DNA of 64,000 nucleotides, taken from Algoriphagus sp. (lineage in GTDB: Bacteria > Bacteroidota > Bacteroidia > Cytophagales > Cyclobacteriaceae). Positions 42,628 through 51,714 of this stretch are shown here, piece after piece. Position 1 is the stretch's first letter; every line of letters starts with the position of its first letter. The position numbers and the translations under genes are program-made. The notes under the pieces were generated by a model. It had not been told where the DNA came from. It saw nothing but the letters and a program-made list of their open reading frames with translations, and did no database searches. The stretch covers positions 62,001-126,000 of the forward strand of contig JAGXQZ010000105.1 in the NCBI GenBank assembly GCA_018336015.1. The letters run 5' to 3'.

Positions 42628-43659
42628 TCAAGCCCTAGATTCCACCAAATCCTTCACGCAGTCCACCCAAGTATCGTTGGAATTTAAGCTGGGCACCAAG
42701 TCCCAATGTTCGCCTCCGAGTTCTTCAAACTGTTCTTTGTATTCTTCGCCCACTTCCACGGTAGTTTCCAGACAGTCTGCCACAAAGGCCGGGGAGAAAA
42801 CCAATACTTTTTTCACGCCCTCTTTTGCCAATTCTTTGATCATGTCTTCGGTATATGGCTTGATCCAAGGATCTTTTCCCAAGCGGGACTGAAAGCAGGT
42901 CACCACCTTATCTTTCGGAAGTCCGAGTTTTTCTGCCACCAATCGGGTCGTCTGAAAGCATTGTGCACGGTAGCAGAACTGATTTTTCAAGCCGTACTTG
43001 TTGCAGCAGGCACCCAACTGACAGTAGCCTTCCACACTTCCTTTTCGGATTTGTCTTTCGGGTAGGCCGTGATACGAAAACAAGTAGCGGTCATAGTCGT
43101 GCTTTTGCATGGCTTCTCGTCCAAGTTCGGCCCAAGCCTCCAAGAAAAGTGGGTGATCCACGTAGTTGCTGATGAACGTGATCTCAGGGATAATCTGCCA
43201 GCCACGGGCGATCTCCATCACCCGATCCATGACTGAGCCATTGGTCGCAGAGGCATATTGTGGGAAAAGCGGCAGTACGATGATTTTTCGCACTTTGGCC
43301 TCCATCAGTTCCTTCAGGCCCTTTTCGATACTTGGATTCTGATAGCGCATGGCCATGGCCACCAGGTATTTTTCCGGATCCAGCTTTTTGATCAGCTTCT
43401 CTTTGAGGTCTTCGGTATGGAAAAGTAGGGGAGAACCACGTTCTGTCCACAATTTGCGGTATTCGCCAGCGGATTTTGGGGCGCGGAAAGGTGCAATAAT
43501 CAAGTTGACCAGCATCCATCGGGGGATAAAGGGGAAATCTATGACCCGTCCGTCCATCAAAAATTCCCTCAAATACTTTCTTACATCTCCTGTTTTGGTG
43601 CTGTCAGGCGTACCTAGATTGACGAGAAGGACCCCGATTTTTGCTTTATTCTTAGCCAT
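42628..43659 (-). CDS. hemH: Ferrochelatase
   Basis: A 343-residue enzyme inserting Fe(II) into protoporphyrin IX. KIGVLLVNLGTPDS, LPLFPQYASATNGSV and FSYHGLPERQI (metal-side His) are diagnostic, with FSPAFVADCLETTVEVGEE near the end. A Cys-rich stretch GYCQLGACC...FCYRAQC near residues 207-230 follows the HGLP motif; it may hold a metal or cluster, which is inference. The gene stands alone between word repeats and the antiporter operon. Confidence 0.95.
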   Translation of the reverse strand: MAKNKAKIGVLLVNLGTPDSTKTGDVRKYLREFLMDGRVIDFPFIPRWMLVNLIIAPFRAPKSAGEYRKLWTERGSPLLFHTEDLKEKLIKKLDPEKYLVAMAMRYQNPSIEKGLKELMEAKVRKIIVLPLFPQYASATNGSVMDRVMEIARGWQIIPEITFISNYVDHPLFLEAWAELGREAMQKHDYDRYLFSYHGLPERQIRKGSVEGYCQLGACCNKYGLKNQFCYRAQCFQTTRLVAEKLGLPKDKVVTCFQSRLGKDPWIKPYTEDMIKELAKEGVKKVLVFSPAFVADCLETTVEVGEEYKEQFEELGGEHWDLVPSLNSNDTWVDCVKDLVESRA

Positions 43660-43765
43660 GGCTTGGATTCAATTTCCTTTGGAAAGTCCAAAAATAGCCC
43701 CTTTGTTTGATTTCTTTGATTGATGTTTTCTAAGTGGAATAGCTGTAAGGATTTAGAGAAACGAA

Positions 43766-43790
43766 AAAATCCCGGCAGTACCGGGATTTT
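43766..43790 (-). terminator. Terminator of the antiporter operon
   Basis: A perfect 10-bp stem AAAATCCCGG / CCGGGATTTT with loop CAGTA, just beyond the antiporter stop at 43797. Confidence 0.9.
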
Positions 43791-43796
43791 AATGAG

Positions 43797-45041
43797 TTAC
43801 GAAGCAGCAGCTTTCTTTTTAAGGGCCCATTTCATCAGTGGTCCGGAAGTCATTGAGGTGACCAAGGCCATGACTACCAAAGCCACGAAAAGCTTCTCAT
43901 TGATCAATCCATTTTCTAAAGCGATAAGACCTAAAATAATTTCCATTGCCCCACGTGCATTCATGCCAAAGCCAATGGCCATGGATTCCCATTTGTCCAA
44001 TCCTCCCCGATAGGAGCCAAATCCACAGCCAATCACTTTTCCGGCATAGGCTACTAAAATAACGATAAGCACTAGCCAGAAATCGAAATTTGCGATGAAG
44101 TTTACTTTGAGACCAATGGATACAAAGAAGACCGGAGCAAAGATGTTATTGACAAATTGGTGGATGATTTCTTTGGCGCGCTCGGTCATGTGTTCGGAAT
44201 CTCCAATGGCTACTCCTATTATGAAAGCGCCGAAAATGGCATGAATACCAATAAATTCTGTGAATGCTGCTGCCAGAAAACAGGCTGCTAAAGACAGAGA
44301 AATCAAGCCTCCTGGCCAAGCCAAGCGTTTATTGATCCAGGGAAGTACACGATTGATCAGGGATTTCCCCACCGTCACCATAAATGCAGCAAAGCCTACT
44401 GTAAGTAATATCGTATATCCGAGTCCAATGCCTCCTGATTCTTTACCCATGAAACTCAGAATAATGGAGAAAATCATCCATCCTATAATATCATCAACCA
44501 TGGCTGCTGATACGATCATCATTCCCATCCGACTTTTGAAAAGGTTGAGATCCATGAGTGTCCTTACGATTACGGGTAGGGCACTAATGGCCATTGCGGT
44601 GCCCATGAAAAGGGAAAAGAGTAATTTGCTGCCTTCGGAAAATCCAAAAAACTCAGCAAAGAAAAACGGCGCAGTAAACCCAAAAGCAAACGGGATTACC
44701 AATCCAAAGAAGCTGATGTTTAAAGCTTTTCGACCTTGAGAAAAGACCAGATTTAATTCGACTTCCAAGCCCGCGATAAACAGCAAAAGCACCACAGCCA
44801 CTTGAGTATATCCAGCCAATGCAATGTTGCTCATGGGGTGGGAGCGAAACAGAAATTCAAATGATTCGGGAGAGAAGGTTCCCAAAATGGTAGGCCCTAA
44901 TAAGATGCCAGCCAGAATTTCCCCTACCACAGCAGGTTGTTTGAATTTTTGTGCGATTTCGGCAAATACCCTTGCCAATACCAGCATGGTTGCCAATTGA
45001 AGCAATAAGGTGACTACCTCGCTATGCGTTAGTTTTTCCAT
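43797..45041 (-). CDS. Cation:proton antiporter (CPA2 / KefB-like)
   Basis: A 414-residue membrane protein with about 12 helices. QPAVVGEILAGILLGPTILG near 35-55, GLEVELNLV and the helix-5 type VSAAMVDDIIGW with paired acids are typical of Na+(K+)/H+ exchangers. It has no C-terminal RCK/TrkA-N domain. A universal stress protein gene ends 8 bp upstream, a common pairing that suggests the UspA-like protein regulates the exchanger. Confidence 0.9.
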   Translation of the reverse strand: MEKLTHSEVVTLLLQLATMLVLARVFAEIAQKFKQPAVVGEILAGILLGPTILGTFSPESFEFLFRSHPMSNIALAGYTQVAVVLLLFIAGLEVELNLVFSQGRKALNISFFGLVIPFAFGFTAPFFFAEFFGFSEGSKLLFSLFMGTAMAISALPVIVRTLMDLNLFKSRMGMMIVSAAMVDDIIGWMIFSIILSFMGKESGGIGLGYTILLTVGFAAFMVTVGKSLINRVLPWINKRLAWPGGLISLSLAACFLAAAFTEFIGIHAIFGAFIIGVAIGDSEHMTERAKEIIHQFVNNIFAPVFFVSIGLKVNFIANFDFWLVLIVILVAYAGKVIGCGFGSYRGGLDKWESMAIGFGMNARGAMEIILGLIALENGLINEKLFVALVVMALVTSMTSGPLMKWALKKKAAAS

Positions 45042-45049
45042 GTTGCCTC

Positions 45050-45877
45050 TTATTTAACGATGAGTAAATTACAAGGGAGCTCTTCCAGAATCTCCTCCAA
45101 ATCATGAGGAAATAGACGGTCTATGAAAGAATAGCCATTCTCATCTCCCAAAATCAACAGATCTGCTTCGATCGATTCGCAATATCTGACAAGCTCTACA
45201 GCCCATTTCCCTGCGGTCACTTTGATGTTTATTTTCAGGCCAGTCTGATCCAGCCCGTCGAGAATTTCCTGTACATATTTAATTTCTTGCTGTACAAGCT
45301 TTCTTCTAGTTAATGATACTTCATCCTCAGAACCTTCACCGGCTGTAGCCATTTGCAGTCCATAGAGTTTGATTTCATTGAGGATGTGAACTTGAGAAGC
45401 ACTTTCTGCCTGGCAAAACTTTAACCCTCTTTCGATGACTTTGGGAGTAACTTCTAGCTGAGTTCCATTGATGACGACCTTGGAAAATCGGGTGGTTTCT
45501 GTTTTAGGATCTATGAGAGTCAATACCGAGCAGGGTGATTTTCGGATTACCTTTCTGGCCACGGAGCCTAGGTAATAGGTGAGCAGCCCTTCTTTTTTCA
45601 AAGCCCCCAACACCAGTAAGTCCACCCCTTCTTCTTCACAGGTCTTGAGGATGGTTTTTGCAGGTTTGCCTTCTTTCCACAATACCTTGACCTTGCCCAG
45701 ATCTGCACAAAGTCGATTTAAGATTTCATCCAGCTTGGCCTCTAATTCCGGGGTTTTCACACCCACATGGATCAGTACTAATTCCCCCTTAAAAAGTCCT
45801 TTCAACCTTCTCGCCTCAGCGATGAGGGCTTCCATTCGGGGAGAAAACGCAATGGCAAGGGCTACTTTTTGATACAT
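45050..45877 (-). CDS. Universal stress protein, two UspA domains
   Basis: A 275-residue tandem UspA protein. The first domain ends with LLVLGALKKEGLLTYYLGSVARKVIRKSPCSVLTL, the G-2x-G-9x-G(S) nucleotide-binding signature (seen here split across about 95-130). The second ends LLILGDENGYSF...LPCNLLIVK without the full signature. It is the first gene of the operon with the antiporter. ATG 45877 is preferred over a GTG two codons upstream. Confidence 0.87.
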   Translation of the reverse strand: MYQKVALAIAFSPRMEALIAEARRLKGLFKGELVLIHVGVKTPELEAKLDEILNRLCADLGKVKVLWKEGKPAKTILKTCEEEGVDLLVLGALKKEGLLTYYLGSVARKVIRKSPCSVLTLIDPKTETTRFSKVVINGTQLEVTPKVIERGLKFCQAESASQVHILNEIKLYGLQMATAGEGSEDEVSLTRRKLVQQEIKYVQEILDGLDQTGLKINIKVTAGKWAVELVRYCESIEADLLILGDENGYSFIDRLFPHDLEEILEELPCNLLIVK

Positions 45878-46088
45878 ATCCACTAGCTTAGTTTAGTTGA
45901 AATACGGCATTTTTTGCCACTTGACCAAGTTTGGTAAGGTTCTCCGCCACTTATCACAAACCCTTTCCGCTCGAGTCTGTATTCGGATTTCTGAAAAAGC
46001 CGGAATTATTTTCCCATCATTTTTTCCTAAACTTCCCATTCAATTTTTAATTCTATCCTTCAGAATTAACCCGAAAAACAAATTTCCT

Positions 46089-47675
46089 ATGCGAAAATTC
46101 TTACTCACCGGGCTGCTGTTGGGAAGTCTCATTTTTGGCAATGCCAATGCCCAAAGCGACTATCCTACCCTCAGTCAGGTCACTCAGCGACTCCAAAAGC
46201 TAGGCAGCAATGCCTCGGTGGAGTTGAAAACCCTCACCAAAACCGAGGGTGGAAAGGATATACACGTCCTGAAAATCGGAACCGGTGCCAAAGACCAAAA
46301 GCCCGCCATTGCTGTCGTAGGTGGGGTGGAGGGATTCCATGTCCTTAGCGTAGAGTTGGCGCTTCAGTTTGCCGAAAAGCTGGTGAATGAAAACTCCAAA
46401 GTCCTGGAGTCAACCACTTTTTACATATTCCCAAACCTATCTCCCGATGCCTATGAGCAATACCATGCAGCGCTGAAGTATGAGCGGAGAGGAAATGCAG
46501 TGGCAGTTGATCATGACCGTGATGGCACACCGGGTGACAATGGCTACTCAGATCTCAATGGTGATGGCATGATCACTTGGATGCGCGTAGAGGATCCGAT
46601 GGGTGACTGGACAGTCTCCAAGGAAGACGAAAGAGTCTTGGTCAAAGCGGATCGCTCCAAAGGAGAAGCAGGGAAATACCGAATATTCAAGGAGTCCAAA
46701 GACGATGATAAAGACGGGAAATTTGCCGAGGACTTGAAAGAAGGAATTGCCTTCAATAAGTCTCTGACTTACAAATTCCCGGTGTTTGAACCTTTGGCCG
46801 GGGACATCGCGGTTTCCCAAAAGGAAAGTCGAGCACTCTTGGATTACTTGTTTGAGCAGTGGAATATTTTCGCTTTTGTCACGTTCTCCCCCGCTAATAA
46901 CCTGAGTGCGCCGCTGAAATATAATGGACCCGATGCCCGTAAGCGGGTAGTGACTTCCATTTTGGAAAAAGATCAAGCCATCAATGCCATGGTCTCGGAG
47001 ATATACAACAAAACCGTGACTCCAAAGGCTTTCCAACAAACCAATCAGGGAACAGACGGGGATTTTTTCCAGTGGGCCTATTTCCATTTTGCCCGACTGA
47101 GCTTCTCTACTCCGGGATACTGGACACCTGAGTTTAAAGGGAAAACCAATGCCGAGGCCAATTATTTGGCGTGGTCAGATTCCTTGGGTTGGAATTCATT
47201 CGTGCCTTGGAAAGAGGTGAAGCACCCTGATTTTCCAAACCAAAAAGTAGAAGTTGGAGGCATCAAGCCTTTTGTGATGGTCAATCCTCCTTTTGAAAAA
47301 GTAGGAGAAATTGCCAAGCAGCACACGGATTTTATCCTAAAACTCGCTGCCATGCAGCCTAAACTTGAGTTTCATAACCTGAAAACGGAGGCACTTGGAA
47401 ATGGGCTGACTCGCATCACGGTGGATTTATACAATAATTCTCCGCTGCCTACCCATTCTGAAATGGGTGCAAGATCACGATGGCTCAGAAAAGTGCGAAT
47501 CGATATCGACACTACGCAAGACAAGTTGATCTCCGGTGATAAAATCAAGCTGGTCGATTCGATGGCGGCTTATGAAAAAGCCACTTTCAGCTGGATTGTC
47601 CGAGGTACCGGAAATGTGACCATCAAAGCCGGTGCTTCGCATACCGGATTTGCTACCCAAACCATTAAACTCTAA
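46089..47675 (+). CDS. M14-like carboxypeptidase homologue lacking the zinc site (probable pseudoenzyme)
   Basis: A 528-residue secreted protein (signal 1-22, ending ANAQ). It aligns with the next gene along its length, but the zinc and catalytic residues differ. HxxE (HSNE in the neighbour) reads VEGFH, the third ligand His (SFHNSGG) reads FSPANN, and the catalytic Glu (YTNEL) is missing at STPGYW. The acidic DLNGDGMITWM calcium-type loop is kept. It probably binds a partner or peptide without cleaving. The longer upstream frame from 45897 is discarded because MRKFLLTGLLLGS is a clear signal peptide. Confidence 0.8.
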   Translation: MRKFLLTGLLLGSLIFGNANAQSDYPTLSQVTQRLQKLGSNASVELKTLTKTEGGKDIHVLKIGTGAKDQKPAIAVVGGVEGFHVLSVELALQFAEKLVNENSKVLESTTFYIFPNLSPDAYEQYHAALKYERRGNAVAVDHDRDGTPGDNGYSDLNGDGMITWMRVEDPMGDWTVSKEDERVLVKADRSKGEAGKYRIFKESKDDDKDGKFAEDLKEGIAFNKSLTYKFPVFEPLAGDIAVSQKESRALLDYLFEQWNIFAFVTFSPANNLSAPLKYNGPDARKRVVTSILEKDQAINAMVSEIYNKTVTPKAFQQTNQGTDGDFFQWAYFHFARLSFSTPGYWTPEFKGKTNAEANYLAWSDSLGWNSFVPWKEVKHPDFPNQKVEVGGIKPFVMVNPPFEKVGEIAKQHTDFILKLAAMQPKLEFHNLKTEALGNGLTRITVDLYNNSPLPTHSEMGARSRWLRKVRIDIDTTQDKLISGDKIKLVDSMAAYEKATFSWIVRGTGNVTIKAGASHTGFATQTIKL

Positions 47676-47678
47676 GCC

Positions 47679-49424
47679 ATGAATACCATGAAATTGAAAA
47701 ATACGATAGTTGCCCTGGCTTTGGGAGCGTTGACCTTGGGCTCCTTTGAAACTACTGCGCAGCAGGAAAATTACTTCCGTGCGATCGGTACGCCCCACAA
47801 GCCTAAAGTGGAGATTGCCTGGAATAGGTATTACACCGCAGAGGGTCTTTGGGACTGGATGAAAAAAATTGCCGCTGCGCATCCTGGTTTGGCCAAAATC
47901 GAATCGATCGGGAAATCTGTGGAAGGCAGGGATATCCTGACCTTGACGATTACGGATTTTTCCGCAGGAAAAGACACCGAAAAGCCTGCCATGTGGATCG
48001 ATGGCAATATCCACTCCAATGAAATCCAAGGGGGTGAATTTTCCCTTTACGTGGCTTGGTACCTGACCGAAATGCATGCAGACAATGAGTTTGTCAAGCA
48101 ATTGCTGAAGGACAAGACCTTTTACATCACTCCGACGATCAATCCGGATGCCCGGAATAACTTCTTTAAGGAGCCAAACACGGCCAGTTCGCCAAGATCG
48201 GGCATGCTCGTTTTGGACAATGACGGAGACGGACAGGCAGGTGAGGACATGATGAATGACCTCGACGGCGACGGTAGCATCACCATGATGATCCGCAAGT
48301 CACCGACGGGCAGATTTATCAAAGATCCCCTAGATCCCAGAAGACTGATGCAAGTCGGACCTGATCAGGTAGGAGAATATGAAATGCTGGGTCAGGAAGG
48401 CATTGACAATGATGGTGACGGCGAGGTCAATGAAGATGGTGTAGGGTACTATGATCCCAACAGAGATTGGGGCTGGAACTGGCAGCCGGACTACATTCAG
48501 CGTGGTGCCTTGAGGTATCCGTTTACTCTGCCAGAAAATCGTGCTGTGATGGAGTTTGTGATGAAGCATCCCAACATAGCCGGAGCTCAAAGTTTTCACA
48601 ACTCAGGAGGGATGATCCTCAGAGGTCCAGGTGCCGAGGAAGATATCAATACTTACAATCGTGAGGATATCCGAATCTACGATGCTATCGGCAAAAAGGG
48701 GGAAGAGATGATCCCGGGATATCGCTATTTGACAGTTTACAAAGACTTGTATTCCGTATTTGGGGGTGAATTGGATTGGTTTTATGGTAACCGAGGCATT
48801 TTCACCTATACCAATGAGCTAATGGTTTCCTACCTTTATTTCAATAAAGAAGCAGGCAGAGGTAATCAGGAAGAGCAGCTAAAAGTTGATGAACTGCTCA
48901 CTTTTGGTGATGCTTTTGTCAACTGGAAGGAATTTAAGCACCCACAGTTTGGTACAGTAGAGATCGGAGGATTCAAAAAGAATTTTGGCAGAGCACATCC
49001 AGGCTTCTTATTGGAGCAGGACGCTCATCGAAATGCAGCTTTCACCATTTATCACGCCTACCATACTCCCAAATTGTCGGTGATGGATGTAAAAGAGGAA
49101 GATCTCGGGGGAGGTTTGAAGGCCATCACCGCGACCATCTTTAATGAGCGGATGATGCCTACCCATGCCAGTCAGGATTTGAAGTACAAAATCGAACGTC
49201 CCGACTATGTGACGATCTCTGGTGCTAAAGTCATTGCCGGATTTGTGGTTGAAGACGAAGACATGAAGAAATTCAAGGAGCAGAAAGCCTCTCCCGAAAA
49301 AATGGCTGTGGAAAATATTCCGGGCATGGGAGCTGTGAAAGTAAGATGGATCGTCTCTTCGGCTTCCAATTACAGCGTCACTGTGGATTCTGCCAAGGGT
49401 GGAAAAGCCACCTGGAAGAAGTAA
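47679..49424 (+). CDS. Secreted M14-family zinc carboxypeptidase
   Basis: A 581-residue protein with signal peptide (ending TTAQ). The zinc site is complete: DGNIHSNE gives His and Glu, SFHNSGGM the third His, and YTNELMVSY the catalytic Glu. Calcium-loop-like repeats DNDGDGQAGED, DLDGDGSITMM and DNDGDGEVNEDG suggest a metal-stabilised insertion. It cleaves C-terminal residues or peptidoglycan-type peptides outside the cytosol. It starts 3 bp after the catalytically degraded paralogue, so the two are made together. Confidence 0.9.
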   Translation: MNTMKLKNTIVALALGALTLGSFETTAQQENYFRAIGTPHKPKVEIAWNRYYTAEGLWDWMKKIAAAHPGLAKIESIGKSVEGRDILTLTITDFSAGKDTEKPAMWIDGNIHSNEIQGGEFSLYVAWYLTEMHADNEFVKQLLKDKTFYITPTINPDARNNFFKEPNTASSPRSGMLVLDNDGDGQAGEDMMNDLDGDGSITMMIRKSPTGRFIKDPLDPRRLMQVGPDQVGEYEMLGQEGIDNDGDGEVNEDGVGYYDPNRDWGWNWQPDYIQRGALRYPFTLPENRAVMEFVMKHPNIAGAQSFHNSGGMILRGPGAEEDINTYNREDIRIYDAIGKKGEEMIPGYRYLTVYKDLYSVFGGELDWFYGNRGIFTYTNELMVSYLYFNKEAGRGNQEEQLKVDELLTFGDAFVNWKEFKHPQFGTVEIGGFKKNFGRAHPGFLLEQDAHRNAAFTIYHAYHTPKLSVMDVKEEDLGGGLKAITATIFNERMMPTHASQDLKYKIERPDYVTISGAKVIAGFVVEDEDMKKFKEQKASPEKMAVENIPGMGAVKVRWIVSSASNYSVTVDSAKGGKATWKK

Positions 49425-49510
49425 TTGTAACTTACGGTAAAGAAGTCCCCATTTCATTGTTGAGATGGGGGCTTTTTTTTGCCAACTTGTCTGTTCTAAA
49501 TAGCCATTCC

Positions 49511-50092
49511 ATGAGCCTAAAAATTTCCCTTGTTGGTTTGTTGATTTTTCTATCCATAGCTGGCTATAGTCAGAATTCCCCGTCGGTCCTGATTACCTAT
49601 TATTCTGCATCAGGTAGTACCAAAAAGATGGCAGAAGCGATTTATGAAGGCGCAAAATCTGTGGAGGGTGTTCAGGTGAAACTTTTGCCTGTCTCGGAAG
49701 TAAAGTCCCAGGATTTGATGGAGGCTACCGCAGTGATAGTCGGCTCACCGGTGTACAATTCTAATCCTGCGCCTCAGGTACTGGAATTTCTCAATTCATT
49801 GCCCTTTGACGGAAGACCGATGAAAGATAAACTTGGAGCCGCCTTTGCCACCGGTGGAGGCATTTCGATCGGTGAGGAAGGGGTCATGTTGGATATTTTG
49901 CGTGCAATGCTGATTCACGGAATGATCGTGATGGGCGGAGAGGAAGTTGAATCTGCTTTTGGAGCATCTGCGATCACGGGCGAGGGGCCGTTTGGAAAAG
50001 AAAAAGTAGATGATCTTTTTTTGAAAAAAGGAGCCGGATTGGGGAAAAGGGTCGCTCAAAATGCGCTCAATTGGAAATTGATGACAAAATAA
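49511..50092 (+). CDS. Exported flavodoxin/WrbA-like protein
   Basis: A 193-residue flavodoxin fold: ITYYSASGSTKKMAEAIYEGA is the FMN phosphate loop, VIVGSPVYNSNPAPQVLEFL the second FMN loop, and GAAFATGGGISIGEEG the third. Unusually it carries an N-terminal signal (MSLKISLVGLLIFLSIAGYSQ), so it would act outside the cytosol. ATG 49511 is the only start that includes this signal. The stop overlaps a bidirectional terminator. Confidence 0.85.
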   Translation: MSLKISLVGLLIFLSIAGYSQNSPSVLITYYSASGSTKKMAEAIYEGAKSVEGVQVKLLPVSEVKSQDLMEATAVIVGSPVYNSNPAPQVLEFLNSLPFDGRPMKDKLGAAFATGGGISIGEEGVMLDILRAMLIHGMIVMGGEEVESAFGASAITGEGPFGKEKVDDLFLKKGAGLGKRVAQNALNWKLMTK

Positions 50093-50122
50093 AACCCCGC
50101 CAAGGTTACCTCAGCGGGGTTT
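50092..50122. terminator. Bidirectional terminator
   Basis: AAACCCCGC / GCGGGGTTT (50092-50100, 50114-50122), between the flavodoxin-like gene and the convergent small secreted protein gene. Confidence 0.85.
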
Positions 50123-50141
50123 CGAACTAAGTTGGTTTAGC

Positions 50142-50711
50142 TTATTTGGATGCTACGTAAGCGGAAAAGCCAGTTGAAGTGGATACTTTGAAGCTGATTG
50201 CCTCTGGGAAACCTGGTCTGTTGATGGTGTACACTTTGTGAAGTCCCTGAGGATTGTCTACCTGCTCCGTGTGAATCAGCTTGTCTCCGTCAAAGATTTG
50301 AACCGTCACTTCTTGAGCTACCAAGTTGGCAACCAAGAGTCTGTACTGATTGTCTCCCAGTGCAGTTACTCTTGAAAATACCTCAGGCTTGGTTTTCACC
50401 TCGGTATTGAAAGTAGCCGTTCTCAAAGTACCGCTGGCGTCAGATACTTCGATAGAATACTGTCCTACCGGAAGGGCATTCAGATCGTATCGCTTTGCAA
50501 AAGCTTCAGTTTTTGAGATTCTATCTCTGAGTACGAGCTGATTTTGAGCGTCTGTGATTTTCACTACAAGAGTGCTTTGTGGAGCCTCAGCCACTGCTAT
50601 CATTACTTTGGCAGGCTCAGTCTGTCTGATTTCTACCGTCTTCTCGTCATTGTAAGCAAACGCTCCTGATGCGATCCCCGCAACAAAAAGCATGGTCATT
50701 AATTTTCTCAT
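50142..50711 (-). CDS. Secreted beta-rich protein of unknown function
   Basis: A 189-residue protein with signal peptide (1-19, ending AFA). It has two Ig-like or DUF3244-like beta repeats with LPVGQYSIEVSDASG and the turn VQIFDGDKLIHTEQV. There are no cysteines in the mature part. Its function is not recognised. It stands alone, with a 500-bp AT-rich spacer upstream. Confidence 0.6.
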   Translation of the reverse strand: MRKLMTMLFVAGIASGAFAYNDEKTVEIRQTEPAKVMIAVAEAPQSTLVVKITDAQNQLVLRDRISKTEAFAKRYDLNALPVGQYSIEVSDASGTLRTATFNTEVKTKPEVFSRVTALGDNQYRLLVANLVAQEVTVQIFDGDKLIHTEQVDNPQGLHKVYTINRPGFPEAISFKVSTSTGFSAYVASK

Positions 50712-51164
50712 TGTTTTAGTTGGTTTAATAAGTTGTACTTGATTGAATAAATTCTTGGAATTGCTCCAAGTGGTTTGAGTTGAAATAGGTTTCTAGATTT
50801 TTTGTAACCACAGGATGGACGATTCCATCAGGGGAGGAGATTTTGGGTTACAGGGCCTTCGATGCAATTCGAATTACTGTACAAAGGTACCAAACGGAAT
50901 CAATATTGCAATAGTTTCAATGAAATGATTAAAAAATTTTCAAAATGGCAATTAATATCATTAAATTTTAACAATAATATAAAATCACTTCGCAATCGAT
51001 CGCATACCTGTTTCTATTTTGAGTTTTTGACTGTTTATAGAATTTAATTCTGATTTACTTTAAAAAAACAAATAAATAAGGCTAAATGAATCCAAGAAAA
51101 AGCCTCTCCGCAATCGATTGTATGGAAATGAAAAAAAAATCAACTTTTTTGAATAAGTAAAAAA
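50712..51164. other. AT-rich spacer, no gene seen
   Basis: The region is very AT-rich and has no plausible reading frame or structural RNA. The word CGCAATCGAT occurs twice, at 50991 and 51109, each partly palindromic. It presumably contains the promoter of the 50142-50711 gene. Confidence 0.5.
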
Positions 51165-51186
51165 AAGGCCCGGAAACTCGGGCCTT
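51165..51186 (-). terminator. Terminator of the sigma/DUF4252 operon
   Basis: AAGGCCCG / CGGGCCTT stem with loop GAAACT and a T tract on the minus strand, 27 bp past the DUF4252 stop. Confidence 0.88.
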
Positions 51187-51212
51187 GAACAGTAAAATGA
51201 AGCGCTTTAAAC

Positions 51213-51692
51213 TCAGTTAAGTTGGGTTTTAGCTTTGGCTAGCATCTCTTGAGTGAAGCTTCCTTTGAGTTCTACCACTACCAGATCTCCTTCTTTTTCA
51301 TCTCCTACCAAGATGACTAAGTCAGATAGTGTTCTAGCACCTTTTCCATAGATCAATACACCGCTTTTTCCCTCAGCTGCTTCCATGAGCAAGTCATAAT
51401 TTTCTCGTTCGAGGCCTTTTTGGAGGGATTTATATTCGGTGATAGCTTGTGCACCTTCCGGAAGTGTGAAGAAATTGAGCTTTTCGACAGATTTGGCTAC
51501 AGTGGCCATGTCATTTTTGTCCATGTTGATTTTAAAGCCGTCAGCAAAATTCATGAAGTTGCCTCCGAGTTCCAGTTGGAAGAAGTCATCATGGCTTTTG
51601 TATTTCTCTTTCAGGGCAGCGATACTTTTGCTTTGTGCCTGCACACCCAACACGACGGCAAATAGCATGAGAGTTAAGATTAGCTTTTTCAT
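51213..51692 (-). CDS. DUF4252 protein (second of the operon)
   Basis: A 159-residue exported protein with signal peptide (1-19, ending VQAQ). The mature part has FFQLELGGNFMNFADGF, LEREN-YDLLMEA and a C-terminal LVVVELKGSFTQEML, as in DUF4252. Members co-occur with ECF sigma operons; their role is unknown. Last gene of the four-gene operon beginning at 53179. Confidence 0.84.
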   Translation of the reverse strand: MKKLILTLMLFAVVLGVQAQSKSIAALKEKYKSHDDFFQLELGGNFMNFADGFKINMDKNDMATVAKSVEKLNFFTLPEGAQAITEYKSLQKGLERENYDLLMEAAEGKSGVLIYGKGARTLSDLVILVGDEKEGDLVVVELKGSFTQEMLAKAKTQLN

Positions 51693-51714
51693 TTTTAGAT
51701 TGGTTTAGTTTAAA

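Noticed and set aside
45897-46088. A 64-residue N-terminal extension of the first M14 gene
   Set aside because: The internal ATG at 46089 begins a clear signal peptide; the extension would bury it and lacks conserved features.
50991-51118. Two CGCAATCGAT words as operator sites
   Set aside because: Only two copies in a very AT-rich spacer, at no consistent distance from a promoter or gene start.
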